A DNA stretch of 64,000 nt from Erwinia psidii (GCF_003846135.1 NZ_RHHM01000003.1:1-64000); one strand, 5' to 3'. Shown: positions 1 to 9,644, numbered from the stretch's first letter. Translations and numbers: made by a program. Notes: generated by a model not told the origin, from the letters alone.

Positions 1-360
1 CGCGCACGGGCAAAAAAAGCCGCTCAGGCCACCCCTGACGCACCGGCGAAAACGGATACCAACGCGACCACACCGGCCACCGACGACCCGCGCAAGGCCG
101 CGGTGGCAGCCGCCATCGAACGCGCACGGGCAAAAAAAGCCGCTCAGGCCACCCCTGACGCACCGGCGAAAACGGATACCAACGCGACCACACCGGCCAC
201 CGACGATCCGCGCAAGGCCGCGGTGGCAGCCGCCATCGAACGCGCACGGGCAAAAAAAACCGCTCAGGCCACCCCTGACGCACCGGCGAAAACGGATACC
301 GACGCGACCAAACCGGCCACCGACGACCCGCGCAAGGCCGCGGTGGCAGCCGCCATCGCC
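1..360 (+). repeat. Three 120-bp tandem repeats in the rsxC tail
   Basis: Positions 1-120, 121-240 and 241-360 are nearly identical direct repeats of exactly 120 bp (40 codons). Units 1 and 2 differ at one visible base (61-120 versus 181-240: gac/gat), and unit 3 differs at a handful of bases. The array probably continues left of the window. The high DNA identity, beyond protein similarity, implies recent expansion or homogenisation. Confidence 0.95.
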
Positions 361-405
361 CGTGTTAAAGCGCGTAACGCGCAGCACCCCACACAAGAGG
401 ATTAA
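1..405 (+). CDS. rsxC: RsxC/RnfC C-terminal end (partial, 5' end outside window)
   Basis: Open from base 1 in frame 1 to the TAA just before rsxD. RsxC is the cytosolic, NADH-linked iron-sulfur and flavin subunit of the membrane Rsx (Rnf-type) electron transport complex, which in E. coli keeps SoxR reduced. Only the C-terminal tail is present. It consists of alanine/lysine-rich repeats of 40 residues (units rich in RARAKK, PAKTDT and [12 protein letters not shown]), with no part of the Fe-S core. Such low-complexity repeat tails are typical of enterobacterial RsxC. Assignment rests on the tail type and on rsxD, rsxG, rsxE and nth following in the known order. Confidence 0.9.
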   Translation, partial: RARAKKAAQATPDAPAKTDTNATTPATDDPRKAAVAAAIERARAKKAAQATPDAPAKTDTNATTPATDDPRKAAVAAAIERARAKKTAQATPDAPAKTDTDATKPATDDPRKAAVAAAIARVKARNAQHPTQED

Positions 406-1467
406 ATGGCTTTTCGTATCGCGAGTTCGCCCTATACCCACAATCATCGCAGCACCAGTACCATCATGTTGCTGGTGCTGCTCGCGGCCATCCCCGGTAT
501 GGCCGCCCAGTGGTATTTTTTCGGCTGGGGCAACCTGATTCAGGTGATGATCGCCGCCGCCGTCGGCATCGGCGCTGAAGCGTTGATCCTGAAATTGCGC
601 AAGCTGCCGCTGGCAAAAACGCTGGGGGATAATTCAGCCCTGCTTACCGCTCTGCTGCTCGGCGTCAGCATTCCGCCACTGGCACCCTGGTGGCTGATTG
701 TTATCGGTACGCTTTTTGCGGTGGTGATCGCCAAGCATCTTTATGGTGGACTGGGCCAGAACCCATTTAACCCGGCGATGGTAGGTTACGTGGTGTTGCT
801 GATCTCTTTCCCGGTGCAAATGACCAGCTGGCTGCCACCGGAGGCACTGCAAACCATCACACCCGGTTTTACTGATTCACTCAGCGTGATTTTTCACGGC
901 CGCACTTTTGCAGGGCAGACCATGCAACAGCTGCAAATGGGCGTTGACGGCATCAGCCAGGCCACGCCGCTGGATACCTTTAAAACCGGTTTACGTGCCG
1001 GTCACAGTGCCGGACAGCTTCTTGCCCAGCCCATCTATTCCGGGGCGATAGCCGGTGCCGGCTGGCAGTGGATCAATCTTGGCTATCTGGCAGGCGGGCT
1101 GTTTCTGCTGTTTACCCGCACCATTCGCTGGCACATTCCGGTCAGCTTCCTGTTGTCGCTGGCGCTTTTCTCTGCGCTTGGCTGGTTGATTTCGCCCGGT
1201 TCGCTGCTGTCACCGCTGCTGCATCTGTTCTCCGGTGCCACCATGCTCGGCGCATTTTTTATCGCCACCGACCCGGTCACGGCTTCAACCACCAATAAGG
1301 GCCGACTGGTTTATGGCGTACTGATTGGGCTGCTGGTTTGGTTGATCCGCAGCTACGGCGGCTATCCTGATGGTGTCGCCTTCGCCGTACTGCTGGCCAA
1401 CATTACCGTGCCGCTCATTGATTACTACACGCAGCCGCGCGTTTACGGCCACCATAAGGAGAAGTGA
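406..1467 (+). CDS. rsxD: Rsx electron transport complex subunit RsxD
   Basis: 353-aa integral membrane subunit of the Rsx/Rnf complex, with about nine hydrophobic segments. The ATG follows the rsxC stop directly, after an AAGAGG-like ribosome site. The sequence ATPLDT places a threonine at residue 187, the position at which FMN is covalently bound in E. coli RsxD. The N-terminal stretch [12 protein letters not shown] is typical of the family. It belongs to the rsxABCDGE-nth operon and its stop overlaps the rsxG start (TGATG). The sequence looks complete and normal. Confidence 0.95.
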   Translation: MAFRIASSPYTHNHRSTSTIMLLVLLAAIPGMAAQWYFFGWGNLIQVMIAAAVGIGAEALILKLRKLPLAKTLGDNSALLTALLLGVSIPPLAPWWLIVIGTLFAVVIAKHLYGGLGQNPFNPAMVGYVVLLISFPVQMTSWLPPEALQTITPGFTDSLSVIFHGRTFAGQTMQQLQMGVDGISQATPLDTFKTGLRAGHSAGQLLAQPIYSGAIAGAGWQWINLGYLAGGLFLLFTRTIRWHIPVSFLLSLALFSALGWLISPGSLLSPLLHLFSGATMLGAFFIATDPVTASTTNKGRLVYGVLIGLLVWLIRSYGGYPDGVAFAVLLANITVPLIDYYTQPRVYGHHKEK

Positions 1468-2099
1468 TGCTGGATGCGATTCGTAAAAACGGCGTAACGC
1501 TGGCAATTTTTGCCGCCGTCACCACCGGTCTGACCGCCGTAATCAATGCGGTGACTAAACCCACCATTGCGCACCAGACCGCGCTACAGCAAAAAGTGCT
1601 GCTGGATCAGGTGGTGCCACCGGAACGCTACAATAACGCCATTCAGAAGGAATGTTACAGCGTCACCGATCCGGCACTCGGCAATGCCAGTCCGCATCGC
1701 CTCTATCTGGCACGCAAAAATGACCAGCCGGTAGCGGTAGCCATTGAGACTACTGCACCGGACGGTTATTCTGGCGCAATACAGATGATCGTCGGCGCAG
1801 ATTTTAGCGGTAAGGTGCTGGGTGTTCGCGTGGTTGAACACCACGAGACGCCGGGCCTGGGAGATAAAATTGAACTGCGTATTTCAGAGTGGATCAATTC
1901 GTTTAATGGTGTTCAGATTAAAGGTAAAAACGACACGCAATTCGCGGTGAAGAAAGACGGTGGCAGTTTTGATCAGTTTACCGGTGCCACCATCACCCCA
2001 AGGGCGGTGGTAAATGCGGCAAAGCGCACCACCCTGTTCGTCGAAACCCTGCCGCAGCGACTTGACTCGCTGCCTGCCTGTGGAGAAAAAAATGAGTGA
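1467..2099 (+). CDS. rsxG: Rsx electron transport complex subunit RsxG
   Basis: 210-aa FMN-binding subunit. One N-terminal membrane anchor (about residues 8-27) precedes a periplasmic FMN-binding domain. Near residue 175 the motif [11 protein letters not shown] carries the threonine that takes covalent FMN in this family; [12 protein letters not shown] is another family signature. The ATG at 1467 overlaps the rsxD TGA and is preferred over an in-frame GTG at 1464, since the protein then begins MLDAIRKNG like E. coli RsxG (MLKTIRKHG). Translationally coupled to rsxD. Confidence 0.95.
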   Translation: MLDAIRKNGVTLAIFAAVTTGLTAVINAVTKPTIAHQTALQQKVLLDQVVPPERYNNAIQKECYSVTDPALGNASPHRLYLARKNDQPVAVAIETTAPDGYSGAIQMIVGADFSGKVLGVRVVEHHETPGLGDKIELRISEWINSFNGVQIKGKNDTQFAVKKDGGSFDQFTGATITPRAVVNAAKRTTLFVETLPQRLDSLPACGEKNE

Positions 2100-2793
2100 A
2101 GCCAAAACGCTACTGATCGGCGGATTGTGGAAAAATAACTCAGCACTGGTACAGCTGCTGGGCCTTTGTCCGCTGCTTGCGGTCACCTCGACCGCCACCA
2201 ACGCGCTGGGACTGGGCCTTGCCACCACCATGGTGTTGACCTGCACCAACAGCGCGATTTCCGCTTCACGTCGCTGGGTGCCCGCCGATATTCGTATTCC
2301 GATTTACGTGATGATTATCGCCGCGGTGGTCAGCTGCGTGGAGATGCTGATCAACGCTTACGCACATGGCCTGTATCAGTCGCTGGGCATTTTTATCCCA
2401 CTGATCGTCACCAACTGTATCGTGGTAGGCCGCGCCGAAGCGGTCGCTTCACGCAGCAGCATACCGCTGTCTGCGCTGGACGGTATGGCGATTGGACTGG
2501 GAGCCACCAGCGTGATGGTAGTACTGGGGTCGCTTCGTGAAATCATCGGTAACGGCACGGTATTTAATGGAGCCGATCAGCTGCTGGGACCGTGGGCAAA
2601 AATACTACGCATCCAGGTGGTGCATTTCGACTCGCCGATGCTGCTGGCCATGTTGCCGCCGGGGGCGTTTATTGGTCTTGGGATGCTACTCGCAGCAAAA
2701 TATCTGATTGATAACAAAATGAAAGCCCGTGCCGCCCGCAAGGCTGATCAGGCGGCGCAACAGCAACTGGACGGGAAAGCAGGTGCGCTGTGA
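2092..2793 (+). CDS. rsxE: Rsx electron transport complex subunit RsxE
   Basis: 233-aa membrane protein with about six hydrophobic segments, homologous to RnfE/NqrD, part of the membrane core of the Rsx complex. The start at 2092 lies behind GGAG and overlaps the end of rsxG by 8 bases, giving [16 protein letters not shown]; longer in-frame openings upstream are rsxG sequence in another frame. The family stretch [20 protein letters not shown] is intact. The tail is alanine/lysine-rich. Its stop overlaps the nth start. Confidence 0.95.
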   Translation: MSEAKTLLIGGLWKNNSALVQLLGLCPLLAVTSTATNALGLGLATTMVLTCTNSAISASRRWVPADIRIPIYVMIIAAVVSCVEMLINAYAHGLYQSLGIFIPLIVTNCIVVGRAEAVASRSSIPLSALDGMAIGLGATSVMVVLGSLREIIGNGTVFNGADQLLGPWAKILRIQVVHFDSPMLLAMLPPGAFIGLGMLLAAKYLIDNKMKARAARKADQAAQQQLDGKAGAL

Positions 2794-3422
2794 ATAAGGA
2801 CAAACGCGAGCAAATTCTGATCCGCCTGAGGAATAACAATCCTCATCCCACCACGGAACTGCATTTCACCACGCCATTTGAACTGCTAATTGCCGTGCTG
2901 CTCTCCGCCCAGGCAACCGACGTCAGCGTCAACAAAGCCACGGCAAAGCTCTATCCGGTGGCCAATACGCCAGCGGCAATGTTGGCGCTGGGTGTGGACG
3001 GAGTGAAGGAGTACATCAAGACCATTGGGCTGTTTAACAGTAAGGCAGAGAACGTCATCAAGACCTGCCGTATCCTGCTGGAGCAACATCAGGGCGAGGT
3101 CCCGGAAAGCCGTGAAGCGCTGGAGGCCCTTCCCGGCGTTGGACGCAAAACGGCAAATGTGGTGCTGAATACCGCCTTTGGCTGGCCAACCATCGCCGTC
3201 GATACGCATATTTTTCGTGTCAGCAACCGTACCGGATTTGCCCCCGGTAAAAACGTTGAACAGGTAGAAGAAAAACTGCTTAAGGTGGTGCCAAAGGCGT
3301 TTAAAGTTGACTGCCACCACTGGTTAATCCTGCATGGACGCTACACCTGCATCGCCCGTAAGCCGCGCTGCGGCTCCTGCCTGATTGAAGACTTATGTGA
3401 ATACCGCGACAAGGCAGAGTGA
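2790..3422 (+). CDS. nth: Endonuclease III
   Basis: 210-aa DNA glycosylase/AP lyase for oxidised pyrimidines in base excision repair. The helix-hairpin-helix [12 protein letters not shown] carries the catalytic lysine (about residue 120), and VDTHIFRV carries the catalytic aspartate. The C-terminal four-cysteine loop (C-x6-C-x2-C-x5-C, in [17 protein letters not shown]) holds the [4Fe-4S] cluster. The start is a GTG at 2790 that overlaps the rsxE stop. It is the last gene of the rsx operon; beyond it E. coli synteny breaks, since dtpA lies about 7.4 kb away. Confidence 0.97.
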   Translation: MNKDKREQILIRLRNNNPHPTTELHFTTPFELLIAVLLSAQATDVSVNKATAKLYPVANTPAAMLALGVDGVKEYIKTIGLFNSKAENVIKTCRILLEQHQGEVPESREALEALPGVGRKTANVVLNTAFGWPTIAVDTHIFRVSNRTGFAPGKNVEQVEEKLLKVVPKAFKVDCHHWLILHGRYTCIARKPRCGSCLIEDLCEYRDKAE

Positions 3423-3630
3423 ACCCTCATCGCAATGTTTATGCGAGCCCCCACCGTTGATAGCTGAATGCACAGCCGGAATACCGCATTTTGCGGCAAT
3501 ATCCGTGGGCTTTGCCCTTGAGTATTATCATCAACCCCAAAAATGTTATTACTTTTTAATATCATAAAGCAGCCTGCCGCTACAGTTGCGGCAATCCCGC
3601 CCAAATGGGCTTTCCCTGGTGAAACACAGT

Positions 3631-5055
3631 TTATTTTACAGAAGTTGCGAGAGCAGATTTCGCCAGTGCAGACATCAACAATCTGGCCTTTTCAGGATTT
3701 TTCACATCGTCCTGGCCAATCAGTTCAACCACGCCTGCCCCTTCGGTATGTATTGCCGTTGGTTCAAACAAAATTCGCGCCGCCGCAGGTAACGAAGCGA
3801 GTAAAGCCAGCGGATCATAAAGGTTAAGTCTGGTGACCTCTGGCCAGATTTTATCAAAAGAGAGCGCTTTATTTTCTTCGCTTTCTGGAGCGGTCTTTGC
3901 ACCAGGCATGAACGTCCTGGCAAACCACGCACCATTCAGTTCAGGAAGTAGTCCCGCCTGTATTCCCTCCCACAGCGCTTTTAATGCACTTTTGCGTAAC
4001 CCGTGCTGGCAATAATTCGTAGGGTTGTCACTTTTGGCAACACCTTCATAAAATGCCGATGATACCGCCGTGCGCCAGGCCGCTGCCCTGGTGACAATAC
4101 GCAGGGGGATCCCCTGCTTCTGCACACGCCGGTAAAAACTTCTTGCCGTATCCAGATCGTCCTTGTTGTCATAAGATCGTGCATCAGGCTGTACCACTCC
4201 CTCCTTATCTTTGACCGGTTCGCCCTCACAAACAACGGTGATGCTTTCCACCCGTTGACGCATCAGATCCGGGTTGGCAGTAATCAGCTCATTGACACCG
4301 CTCATCCCTGCAATGACGACCATATTAAGGCCATTAGGGGCATGCTCCAGCCTTCTCTGCATCTCCTGCAAACCGTCACGCTGAATGCCGTCAGATCCGG
4401 GACGTAAAGCATGTTGTTCAGCGATGAATTCAGTATGATCTTTTGCCTGCTCCCGGTTCATACTGAACTCATGTCCTGCCAGCATCTGCATATCCGGTAC
4501 TTCAGGGGAGTCAAATCCCCCCTTTGCTATCTCCACACATTGAGCATAGACAGGGGTTGTAACAACATCCTTAATGTACAGAAAACCCTCATACTGAAGC
4601 TGTTTGCCCAATGCATACACCGCAATATTATCAGGTTCATTTTTCGGATCGGTGAAAAGCCACGTATCCGCTGGTACCGCTGATTTATGAAATTTGAGTT
4701 CCCTTAAAACCGCCTCTTCCTCAGCCGTGAGATCTTCACTCAATTCTGCACCTAGTTGTGCAAACAGCGTACGCTGAGCGGGGGTGAGCGAAGGTAATGT
4801 ACTATGTGAACGCTCAAACACGGCACCATCTGTATGCGCATGACCATGTATCGCGTATGGCACATGCTCCGCAACGGGCAGTTGGGTATGTGAGATGACA
4901 CGCGTTGTATGGCTCCCGGTTAATTCCCCTTCCTGCGGGGCGCCGGTACGGGTATGCGCTACACCTGACGTTTCAGTTTGTGCCACGGCGGAAATACTGC
5001 TCCACCGATGGGAGACTACCGGAAGTGCCGATTTTGGATAAATTTTTTTCATCAT
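3631..5055 (-). CDS. Nucleoside-hydrolase-like protein, candidate type III effector (HopQ1/XopQ-like)
   Basis: 474 aa, no signal peptide. Residues 1-90 are Ser/Thr/His-rich and look disordered, as in type III secretion signals. From about residue 130 the fold landmarks of inosine-uridine nucleoside hydrolases appear in order: FTDPKNEPDN (135-143, metal-binding loop), DVVTTPVYAQC (163-173), MVVIAGMSGVNELI (245-258), ARSYDNKDDLDTA (292-304), GIPLRIVT (315-322) and LYDPLALL (412-419). Canonical loops have DTDxGxDD; here the last acidic residues are E and N, so activity may be changed or lost. Plant-pathogen effectors HopQ1, XopQ and RipB share this fold with an added N-terminal arm. RSHSTLP (82-88) resembles a 14-3-3 binding site, a feature known in HopQ1/XopQ. 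The start ATG-ATG follows GGAAG. An hrp-box-like promoter lies about 170 bp upstream. The fold is fairly sure; the effector role is inferred. Confidence 0.72.
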   Translation of the reverse strand: MMKKIYPKSALPVVSHRWSSISAVAQTETSGVAHTRTGAPQEGELTGSHTTRVISHTQLPVAEHVPYAIHGHAHTDGAVFERSHSTLPSLTPAQRTLFAQLGAELSEDLTAEEEAVLRELKFHKSAVPADTWLFTDPKNEPDNIAVYALGKQLQYEGFLYIKDVVTTPVYAQCVEIAKGGFDSPEVPDMQMLAGHEFSMNREQAKDHTEFIAEQHALRPGSDGIQRDGLQEMQRRLEHAPNGLNMVVIAGMSGVNELITANPDLMRQRVESITVVCEGEPVKDKEGVVQPDARSYDNKDDLDTARSFYRRVQKQGIPLRIVTRAAAWRTAVSSAFYEGVAKSDNPTNYCQHGLRKSALKALWEGIQAGLLPELNGAWFARTFMPGAKTAPESEENKALSFDKIWPEVTRLNLYDPLALLASLPAAARILFEPTAIHTEGAGVVELIGQDDVKNPEKARLLMSALAKSALATSVK

Positions 5056-5538
5056 TTGCTTCCATACTATTCGGGATTTTTATGTGAACATGTTAAACAA
5101 ACCGGCGTGCTAATCCGTAACAATATCATTGTAAGAGGCCTTCCATGCTCCAGAAGCAACCTGTTTACAGAAACCGGAAATTATCACAAAAAGAAACCAT
5201 CACGCTGATTAAGTTTAACACTGCTTAAGTGTCATGGAAGTCATTCTGGTTCCGCAGGTGACTATATCCAGCGTGAGAACACATTAACGATGACCGAACA
5301 ATAAAAAGTATTTATACCGTTTCCCAGCCTGTCAGACCGACTCGCTTTTTACCGCTGAAAGCACATGTGCCAAGGGATTCGCAAATGCAGAAGAACGCTT
5401 TTCCATGCGCCTGACCCGGTGAATTACTGTCATGTTATTCATTGCGTTTTTAGGAAGAACCTGAATGATTGCCCCTGTCACTTAAACGCGGACAACATTA
5501 AAATAGCGTTTCCTGACTGTTAAGGAGAATGAGGCACA
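5056..5538. other. Intergenic region between divergent candidate effector and lipoprotein genes
   Basis: 483 bp without a convincing gene. It holds the minus-strand hrp-box-like element (5226-5253). A much weaker plus-strand likeness, AGAACC-N16-TCACTTA at 5456-5484, lies 55 bp before the lipoprotein start. TTAAGGAGAATGAGGC just before 5539 supplies a good ribosome site for the lipoprotein. Confidence 0.5.
5226..5253 (-). promoter_or_regulatory. hrp-box-like promoter (HrpL sigma factor) upstream of the nucleoside-hydrolase-like gene
   Basis: Reading the minus strand: GGAACC, 15 bases, then ACACTTA. The HrpL-dependent hrp box is GGAAC[C/T]-N15/16-CCACNNA, so the -35 half is perfect, the spacing is right and the -10 half differs only at its first base. 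It points toward the gene starting at 5055, leaving a long leader of about 170 bases. Confidence 0.6.
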
Positions 5539-6345
5539 ATGATTTTTCGTTTTACACTTGCTGCCATAACGGCGGCGCTGACACTGACGGGCTGTACCAA
5601 ACACACCACCTCGCAAGTGCAGGATTACGCCACCGGGCCTTCGCTGGTGACCGTCTCTCATGTGGCCAGCCTCACCGATGATGGTTCGTTGATTATGGTG
5701 ACTGTCGATGGTAAAGATGCGGAGCCGTTGGTACGGGGAGAAACTGCGGAGTTACATATGGCGCCCGGAAAACACAAGGTGGGTGGCTATGTTTCCACAT
5801 TGTTGGGCTATGGTCGCGTGACCATCCAACCCATTGACGTTGCCGCCGTACCGGGTCAGATCAAACACGTTAACTATGCGGTATTAAAGAATAAGCCGAC
5901 TTTTACTGAAATCGCGCCAACACAGGTTCCACAACCCGCCAAAAAACCGGCAGAGCCGGCGCCAGCCGAGAGCAGCCAGGCACAGGCCACGACGCCTGCG
6001 GTTAACCCAACGGCGGTTTCCACTGCAACGACCTCCGGCACCTCAACCGCTGCCAGCAACGCCACCGCCGCAACCGGCACCTCAGCCACTGCCAGCAACG
6101 CCACCGCCGCAACCGGCACCTCAGCCACTGCCAGCAACGCCACCGCCGCAACCGGCACCTCAACCACTGCCAGCAACGCCGCCGCCGCAACCGGCACCTC
6201 AACCACTGCCAGCAACGCCGCCGCCGCAACCGGTACCTCAACCACTGCCAGCAACGCCGCCGCCGCAACCGGTACCTCAACCACTGCCAGCAACGCCGCT
6301 GCGTCGGTCGTGACACCAGCCACCAGCGCTGCCACAGGCAGTTAA
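5539..6345 (+). CDS. Putative lipoprotein with Ala/Thr/Ser-rich 13-residue repeats
   Basis: 268 aa. The N-terminus is a lipoprotein signal peptide with lipobox LTGC (Cys about 19); residue +2 is Lys, not Asp, which favours outer-membrane sorting. Residues 20-125 form a compact, unrecognised domain (LIMVTVDGKDAE, LHMAPGKHKVGGYVS) that resembles small domains presenting a PEGA-like beta structure. Residues 125-165 are Pro/Ala-rich, then repeats of the type ASNAAAATGTSTT run to the end. The tail looks like a flexible cell-wall-spanning or surface stalk. GGAG lies 9 bases before the ATG. No homologue is recognised. It lies between the candidate effector and betA, with no clear operon partner. Confidence 0.75.
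   Translation: MIFRFTLAAITAALTLTGCTKHTTSQVQDYATGPSLVTVSHVASLTDDGSLIMVTVDGKDAEPLVRGETAELHMAPGKHKVGGYVSTLLGYGRVTIQPIDVAAVPGQIKHVNYAVLKNKPTFTEIAPTQVPQPAKKPAEPAPAESSQAQATTPAVNPTAVSTATTSGTSTAASNATAATGTSATASNATAATGTSATASNATAATGTSTTASNAAAATGTSTTASNAAAATGTSTTASNAAAATGTSTTASNAAASVVTPATSAATGS
6037..6303 (+). repeat. 39-bp tandem repeats inside the lipoprotein gene
   Basis: Six full units of 39 bp (6037, 6076, 6115, 6154, 6193, 6232) and a partial seventh encode 13-residue blocks GTS(A/T)(T/A)ASNA(T/A)AAT. Units differ by only a few bases, so copy number could change by slippage or recombination without shifting the reading frame. Open antisense frames across this array are by-products of the repeat. 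Confidence 0.95.
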
Positions 6346-6397
6346 CCTCAAATTCTGACATGCGACAGGATGCGCCACAGCGCAGGAGATAATTGCT

Positions 6398-6419
6398 GTC
6401 CGGCAAACCTTTGCCGGAC
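6398..6419. other. Perfect inverted repeat between convergent genes
   Basis: GTCCGGCAAA-CC-TTTGCCGGAC is a 10-bp perfect stem between the lipoprotein gene (+) and betA (-). It is placed where a shared terminator is expected, but the plus strand continues with AAAAAA and the minus strand lacks a T run after the stem, so a canonical Rho-independent terminator is not shown. Confidence 0.5.
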
Positions 6420-6428
6420 AAAAAAGAC

Positions 6429-8096
6429 TCAGAGGGTGTCGGCCGCGTTCTCCCGTTCAAGCCGGTAGTAGTCCGCCGTTGAAGCGGCCAGCGGGGTAAG
6501 GCCACGGATCAAATCCGCCATTTTCTCTGCAATCATTACCGTAGGTGCATTCAGGTTACCCGTGACAATCTGCGGCATAATTGAAGCATCCACCACTCGC
6601 AGCCGCTCCATACCGTGGACACGTCCTTCTGCATCCACAACCGCCATATCATCATACCCCATCGCACAGCTGCCACAGGGGTGATAGGCCGTCTCCGCAT
6701 GTTCGCGAATAAAGGCATCGATCTGTTCATCGCTCTGCACCGACGCACCTGGCTGGATCTCTTCTCCGCAATATTCTGCCAGCGCGGGCTGCTTCATGAT
6801 GTCCCGCGTCAGCCGTACTGCACTGCGGAACTCCTCCCAGTCTCGCTCCTTTGACATATAGTTGAAGAAGATTGACGGTGCGGCATAGGGGTGCTTCGAG
6901 GTGAGCTTTACCCGTCCGCGGCTGCGTGAACGCATCGGCCCGACGTGTGCCTGGAAGCCATGCTCTTTTACCGGACTGCTGCCATTATAGTTAATGGCAA
7001 CCGGCAGAAAATGATATTGCAGATCCGGCCAGTCCGGCTGGTCATCGCTGCGGATAAATCCCCCCGCTTCAAACTGGTTGCTTGCCCCGATGCCCGTACC
7101 TTTAAACAGCCATTCCGCCCCGATGGCCGGCTGATTCCACCAGTGCAGCGAAGGATAGAGGCTAACCGGCTTTTTGCAGCGGAACTGCATGTAGACTTCG
7201 AGATGATCCTGAAGATTACGTCCCACGCCCGGCAGGGGATGTACCACGTTGATGTCCAACTCCCGCAGCCACTCTTCCGGCCCCACACCTGAACGCTGCA
7301 GGATTTGCGGCGAGGCGATCGCACCGGCACAGAGCAGCACTTCCCGGGAGGCTTCCGCCTGCTGTTCTTTGCCATTACGTAACCAGCATACGCCGGTGGC
7401 GGTTTTGCCACTGAACAGAATCCGGTCGGTTTGCGCGTGGGTGATAATCGTCAGATTTGGACGCTGCTTCGCCACGTCCAGGTAGCCTCTTGCGGTGCTC
7501 GACCGGCGTCCCTGAGCGGTAACCGTACGGTCCATCGGGCCAAAACCATCCTGACGGTAACCATTCAAATCGTCTGTTTCATGGTGCCCGGCCTGTTTGG
7601 CCGCGTCGATAAAGGCACGAAACAGCGGATTGTTACCTGCTTTGGGCGTGGTAACGCTCAGGTAGCCTTGATCACCATGCCAGTCGTTGCCGCCAGTGTC
7701 GCGCTTTTCTGCCTTACAGAAATAAGGCAGGCAGTTAAGATAAGACCAGTTCTCCAGGCCCTCTTTTTTTGCCCAGCTGTCGTAATCCATCGCATTGCCA
7801 CGGATGTAGCACATGCCGTTAATCAGTGAAGAACCGCCCAGGCCTTTGCCACGCCCGCACTCCATGCGGCGATTGTTCATTTTTGGCTCGGGATCGGTTT
7901 CAAAAGCCCAGTTGTAACGTTTGCCCTGTAAGGGATAAGCCAAAGCGGCTGGCATCTGGGTACGGAAGTCCAGACGGTGATCTTTGCCGCCCGCTTCCAG
8001 TAACAGTACCGATACGTCAGCATCCTCAGTCAGTCGCGTAGCCAGCACATTGCCTGCAGAACCGGCTCCGATAATGATGTAGTCAAATTTTTGCAT
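6429..8096 (-). CDS. betA: Choline dehydrogenase
   Basis: 555-aa FAD-dependent GMC oxidoreductase that oxidises choline to betaine aldehyde, the first step of glycine betaine (osmoprotectant) synthesis. The N-terminal Rossmann motif is [33 protein letters not shown] is the GMC signature. Near the C-terminus [15 protein letters not shown] carries the active-site histidine, and [25 protein letters not shown] is the second family signature. The start at 8096 ([12 protein letters not shown]) follows GGAGG and matches E. coli BetA; a start 12 codons upstream is less likely. Last gene of betIBA. Confidence 0.97.
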   Translation of the reverse strand: MQKFDYIIIGAGSAGNVLATRLTEDADVSVLLLEAGGKDHRLDFRTQMPAALAYPLQGKRYNWAFETDPEPKMNNRRMECGRGKGLGGSSLINGMCYIRGNAMDYDSWAKKEGLENWSYLNCLPYFCKAEKRDTGGNDWHGDQGYLSVTTPKAGNNPLFRAFIDAAKQAGHHETDDLNGYRQDGFGPMDRTVTAQGRRSSTARGYLDVAKQRPNLTIITHAQTDRILFSGKTATGVCWLRNGKEQQAEASREVLLCAGAIASPQILQRSGVGPEEWLRELDINVVHPLPGVGRNLQDHLEVYMQFRCKKPVSLYPSLHWWNQPAIGAEWLFKGTGIGASNQFEAGGFIRSDDQPDWPDLQYHFLPVAINYNGSSPVKEHGFQAHVGPMRSRSRGRVKLTSKHPYAAPSIFFNYMSKERDWEEFRSAVRLTRDIMKQPALAEYCGEEIQPGASVQSDEQIDAFIREHAETAYHPCGSCAMGYDDMAVVDAEGRVHGMERLRVVDASIMPQIVTGNLNAPTVMIAEKMADLIRGLTPLAASTADYYRLERENAADTL

Positions 8097-8168
8097 TACG
8101 CCTCCGTCATGCCGCGAGAGACCTCGCGGCAACAGATTGAATAAATGTGGGGTATCCGCAACCAGAAA

Positions 8169-9635
8169 TCAGAATACTGATGGATAGTCGCCCATTTCGA
8201 TCAAAATCGATTTGGTACGGGTGTAGTGATGCAGGGTCTCAGTACCATTTTCCCGACCGAGACCAGACTGTTTGTAGCCACCAACCGGCATTGCGGCGGG
8301 CGATTCTCCCCAGCTGTTTACCCAGCAGATACCGGCTTCAAGCTGATGGATAACCCGGTGTGCCCGATTCAGCGAGGTAGTGAACACCCCGGCAGCCAGG
8401 CCATATTCAGTGTTGTTGGCACGTTCAATCACCTCCTGCTCATCGTCGAAGACCAGCACGCTCATTACCGGGCCGAAAATTTCTTCTTTGACGATGCGCA
8501 TATCATCCGTGCAGTCCATAAACACTGTCGGAGCGACGTAGCAACCTTTTGCCAGCGGGCCATCGCTGATGCGTGCACCGCCAGTCAGCAGACGTGCGCC
8601 TTCCTCTTTACCGATGTTCAGGTATGAAACCACTTTCTGACACTGTTCCTCACTGACCAGCGGTCCGAAATTGACCGCGGGATCGCGCGGATCGCCGCAG
8701 TTAATCCCGGCCATTTTTTCCTGCAAACGCTGTTCAAACGCCCCCAACAGCGAGCGATGGACAAAGACACGGGTACCATTGGTACAGACCTGACCACTGC
8801 TGTAGAAGTTTGCCATCATGGCACCATCCACCGCGCGCTCAAGATCGGCATCCTCAAAGACGATCAGGGGTGATTTACCACCCAGTTCCATGGTGACGGA
8901 TTTAAGATTAGCCAGCGCGGCATCGGCCATCACACGCTTGCCAGTGTTCACTTCACCGGTAAAAGAAACTTTGGCGATGGCCGGATGTTGACTCAATCCC
9001 TGGCCTACGCTCCCAGCACCCTGCACCACATTGAACACGCCATCCGGCAGGCCCGCTTCGGTAAAGATTTTTGCCAGTTCCAGCGCGCTGAGCGGCGTCA
9101 CTTCACTGGGCTTGAAAATCATCGCATTGCCCGTCGCCAGCGCCGGTGCGCTTTTCCATAAGGCGATCTGGATGGGATAGTTCCATGCGCCAATACCGGC
9201 GCACACGCCCAACGGCTCACGACGGGTATAGACCAGCGCACTGTCGCGCAGTGGCACCGTATCGCCCTGCACCGCAACCGCCAGTCCGGCATAATATTCC
9301 AGCACGTCAGCGCCGGTCACAATGTCCACCGTCGAGGTTTCACTGACAGGTTTTCCGGTGTCGGCGGTTTCAAGTTCCGCCAGCGCCTGATTACGTTCAC
9401 GCAGGATGGCCACCGCTTTCATCAGCACGCGGCTACGCTCAACCGGCGTATAACGTTGCCAGATGCGTTGTCCGTCCAGCGCGGAGGCGACTGCACGGTC
9501 GATATCCTGCTGGCTGGCGGCGGTAATTTCGGCCAGCACCTTGCCATTGGCAGGGTTAATGGAAGTGAATGTTTCACCATGACCGGCTTCTTCCCGACCA
9601 TTGATATAAAGTCCACGGCGTTGTATAGCTGCCAT
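8169..9635 (-). CDS. betB: Betaine aldehyde dehydrogenase
   Basis: 488-aa NAD(P)+-dependent aldehyde dehydrogenase that makes glycine betaine from betaine aldehyde. [11 protein letters not shown] carries the general-base glutamate, and [12 protein letters not shown] carries the catalytic cysteine. The NAD-binding part has [15 protein letters not shown] and [11 protein letters not shown]. Length equals the family norm. It is the middle gene of betI-betB-betA, with 9 bases after betI and 72 before betA. Confidence 0.97.
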   Translation of the reverse strand: MAAIQRRGLYINGREEAGHGETFTSINPANGKVLAEITAASQQDIDRAVASALDGQRIWQRYTPVERSRVLMKAVAILRERNQALAELETADTGKPVSETSTVDIVTGADVLEYYAGLAVAVQGDTVPLRDSALVYTRREPLGVCAGIGAWNYPIQIALWKSAPALATGNAMIFKPSEVTPLSALELAKIFTEAGLPDGVFNVVQGAGSVGQGLSQHPAIAKVSFTGEVNTGKRVMADAALANLKSVTMELGGKSPLIVFEDADLERAVDGAMMANFYSSGQVCTNGTRVFVHRSLLGAFEQRLQEKMAGINCGDPRDPAVNFGPLVSEEQCQKVVSYLNIGKEEGARLLTGGARISDGPLAKGCYVAPTVFMDCTDDMRIVKEEIFGPVMSVLVFDDEQEVIERANNTEYGLAAGVFTTSLNRAHRVIHQLEAGICWVNSWGESPAAMPVGGYKQSGLGRENGTETLHHYTRTKSILIEMGDYPSVF

Positions 9636-9644
9636 GTTTTCTCC

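Noticed and set aside
1..360. CRISPR-like array
   Set aside because: The repeats are contiguous 120-bp coding units with no spacers; they are the rsxC tail. No CRISPR array or cas gene was seen anywhere in the window.
1884..2249. 121-codon minus-strand frame across rsxG/rsxE
   Set aside because: Opposes two translationally coupled conserved genes; no start signal.
5456..5484. hrp-box-like AGAACC-N16-TCACTTA before the lipoprotein gene
   Set aside because: It deviates at the first base of the -35 half and the first base of the -10 half. The product has a clear Sec lipoprotein signal, so HrpL control for type III export is unlikely.
6398..6426. Terminator at the convergent lipoprotein/betA junction
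   Set aside because: The stem is perfect, but neither strand has a T run after it, so it is listed only as an inverted repeat.
5874..6505. Long minus-strand open frames (153 and 167 codons) over the lipoprotein repeats
   Set aside because: They are made of monotonous repeat peptides antisense to a gene with a good start and signal peptide; they exist only because the repeat is free of stops.
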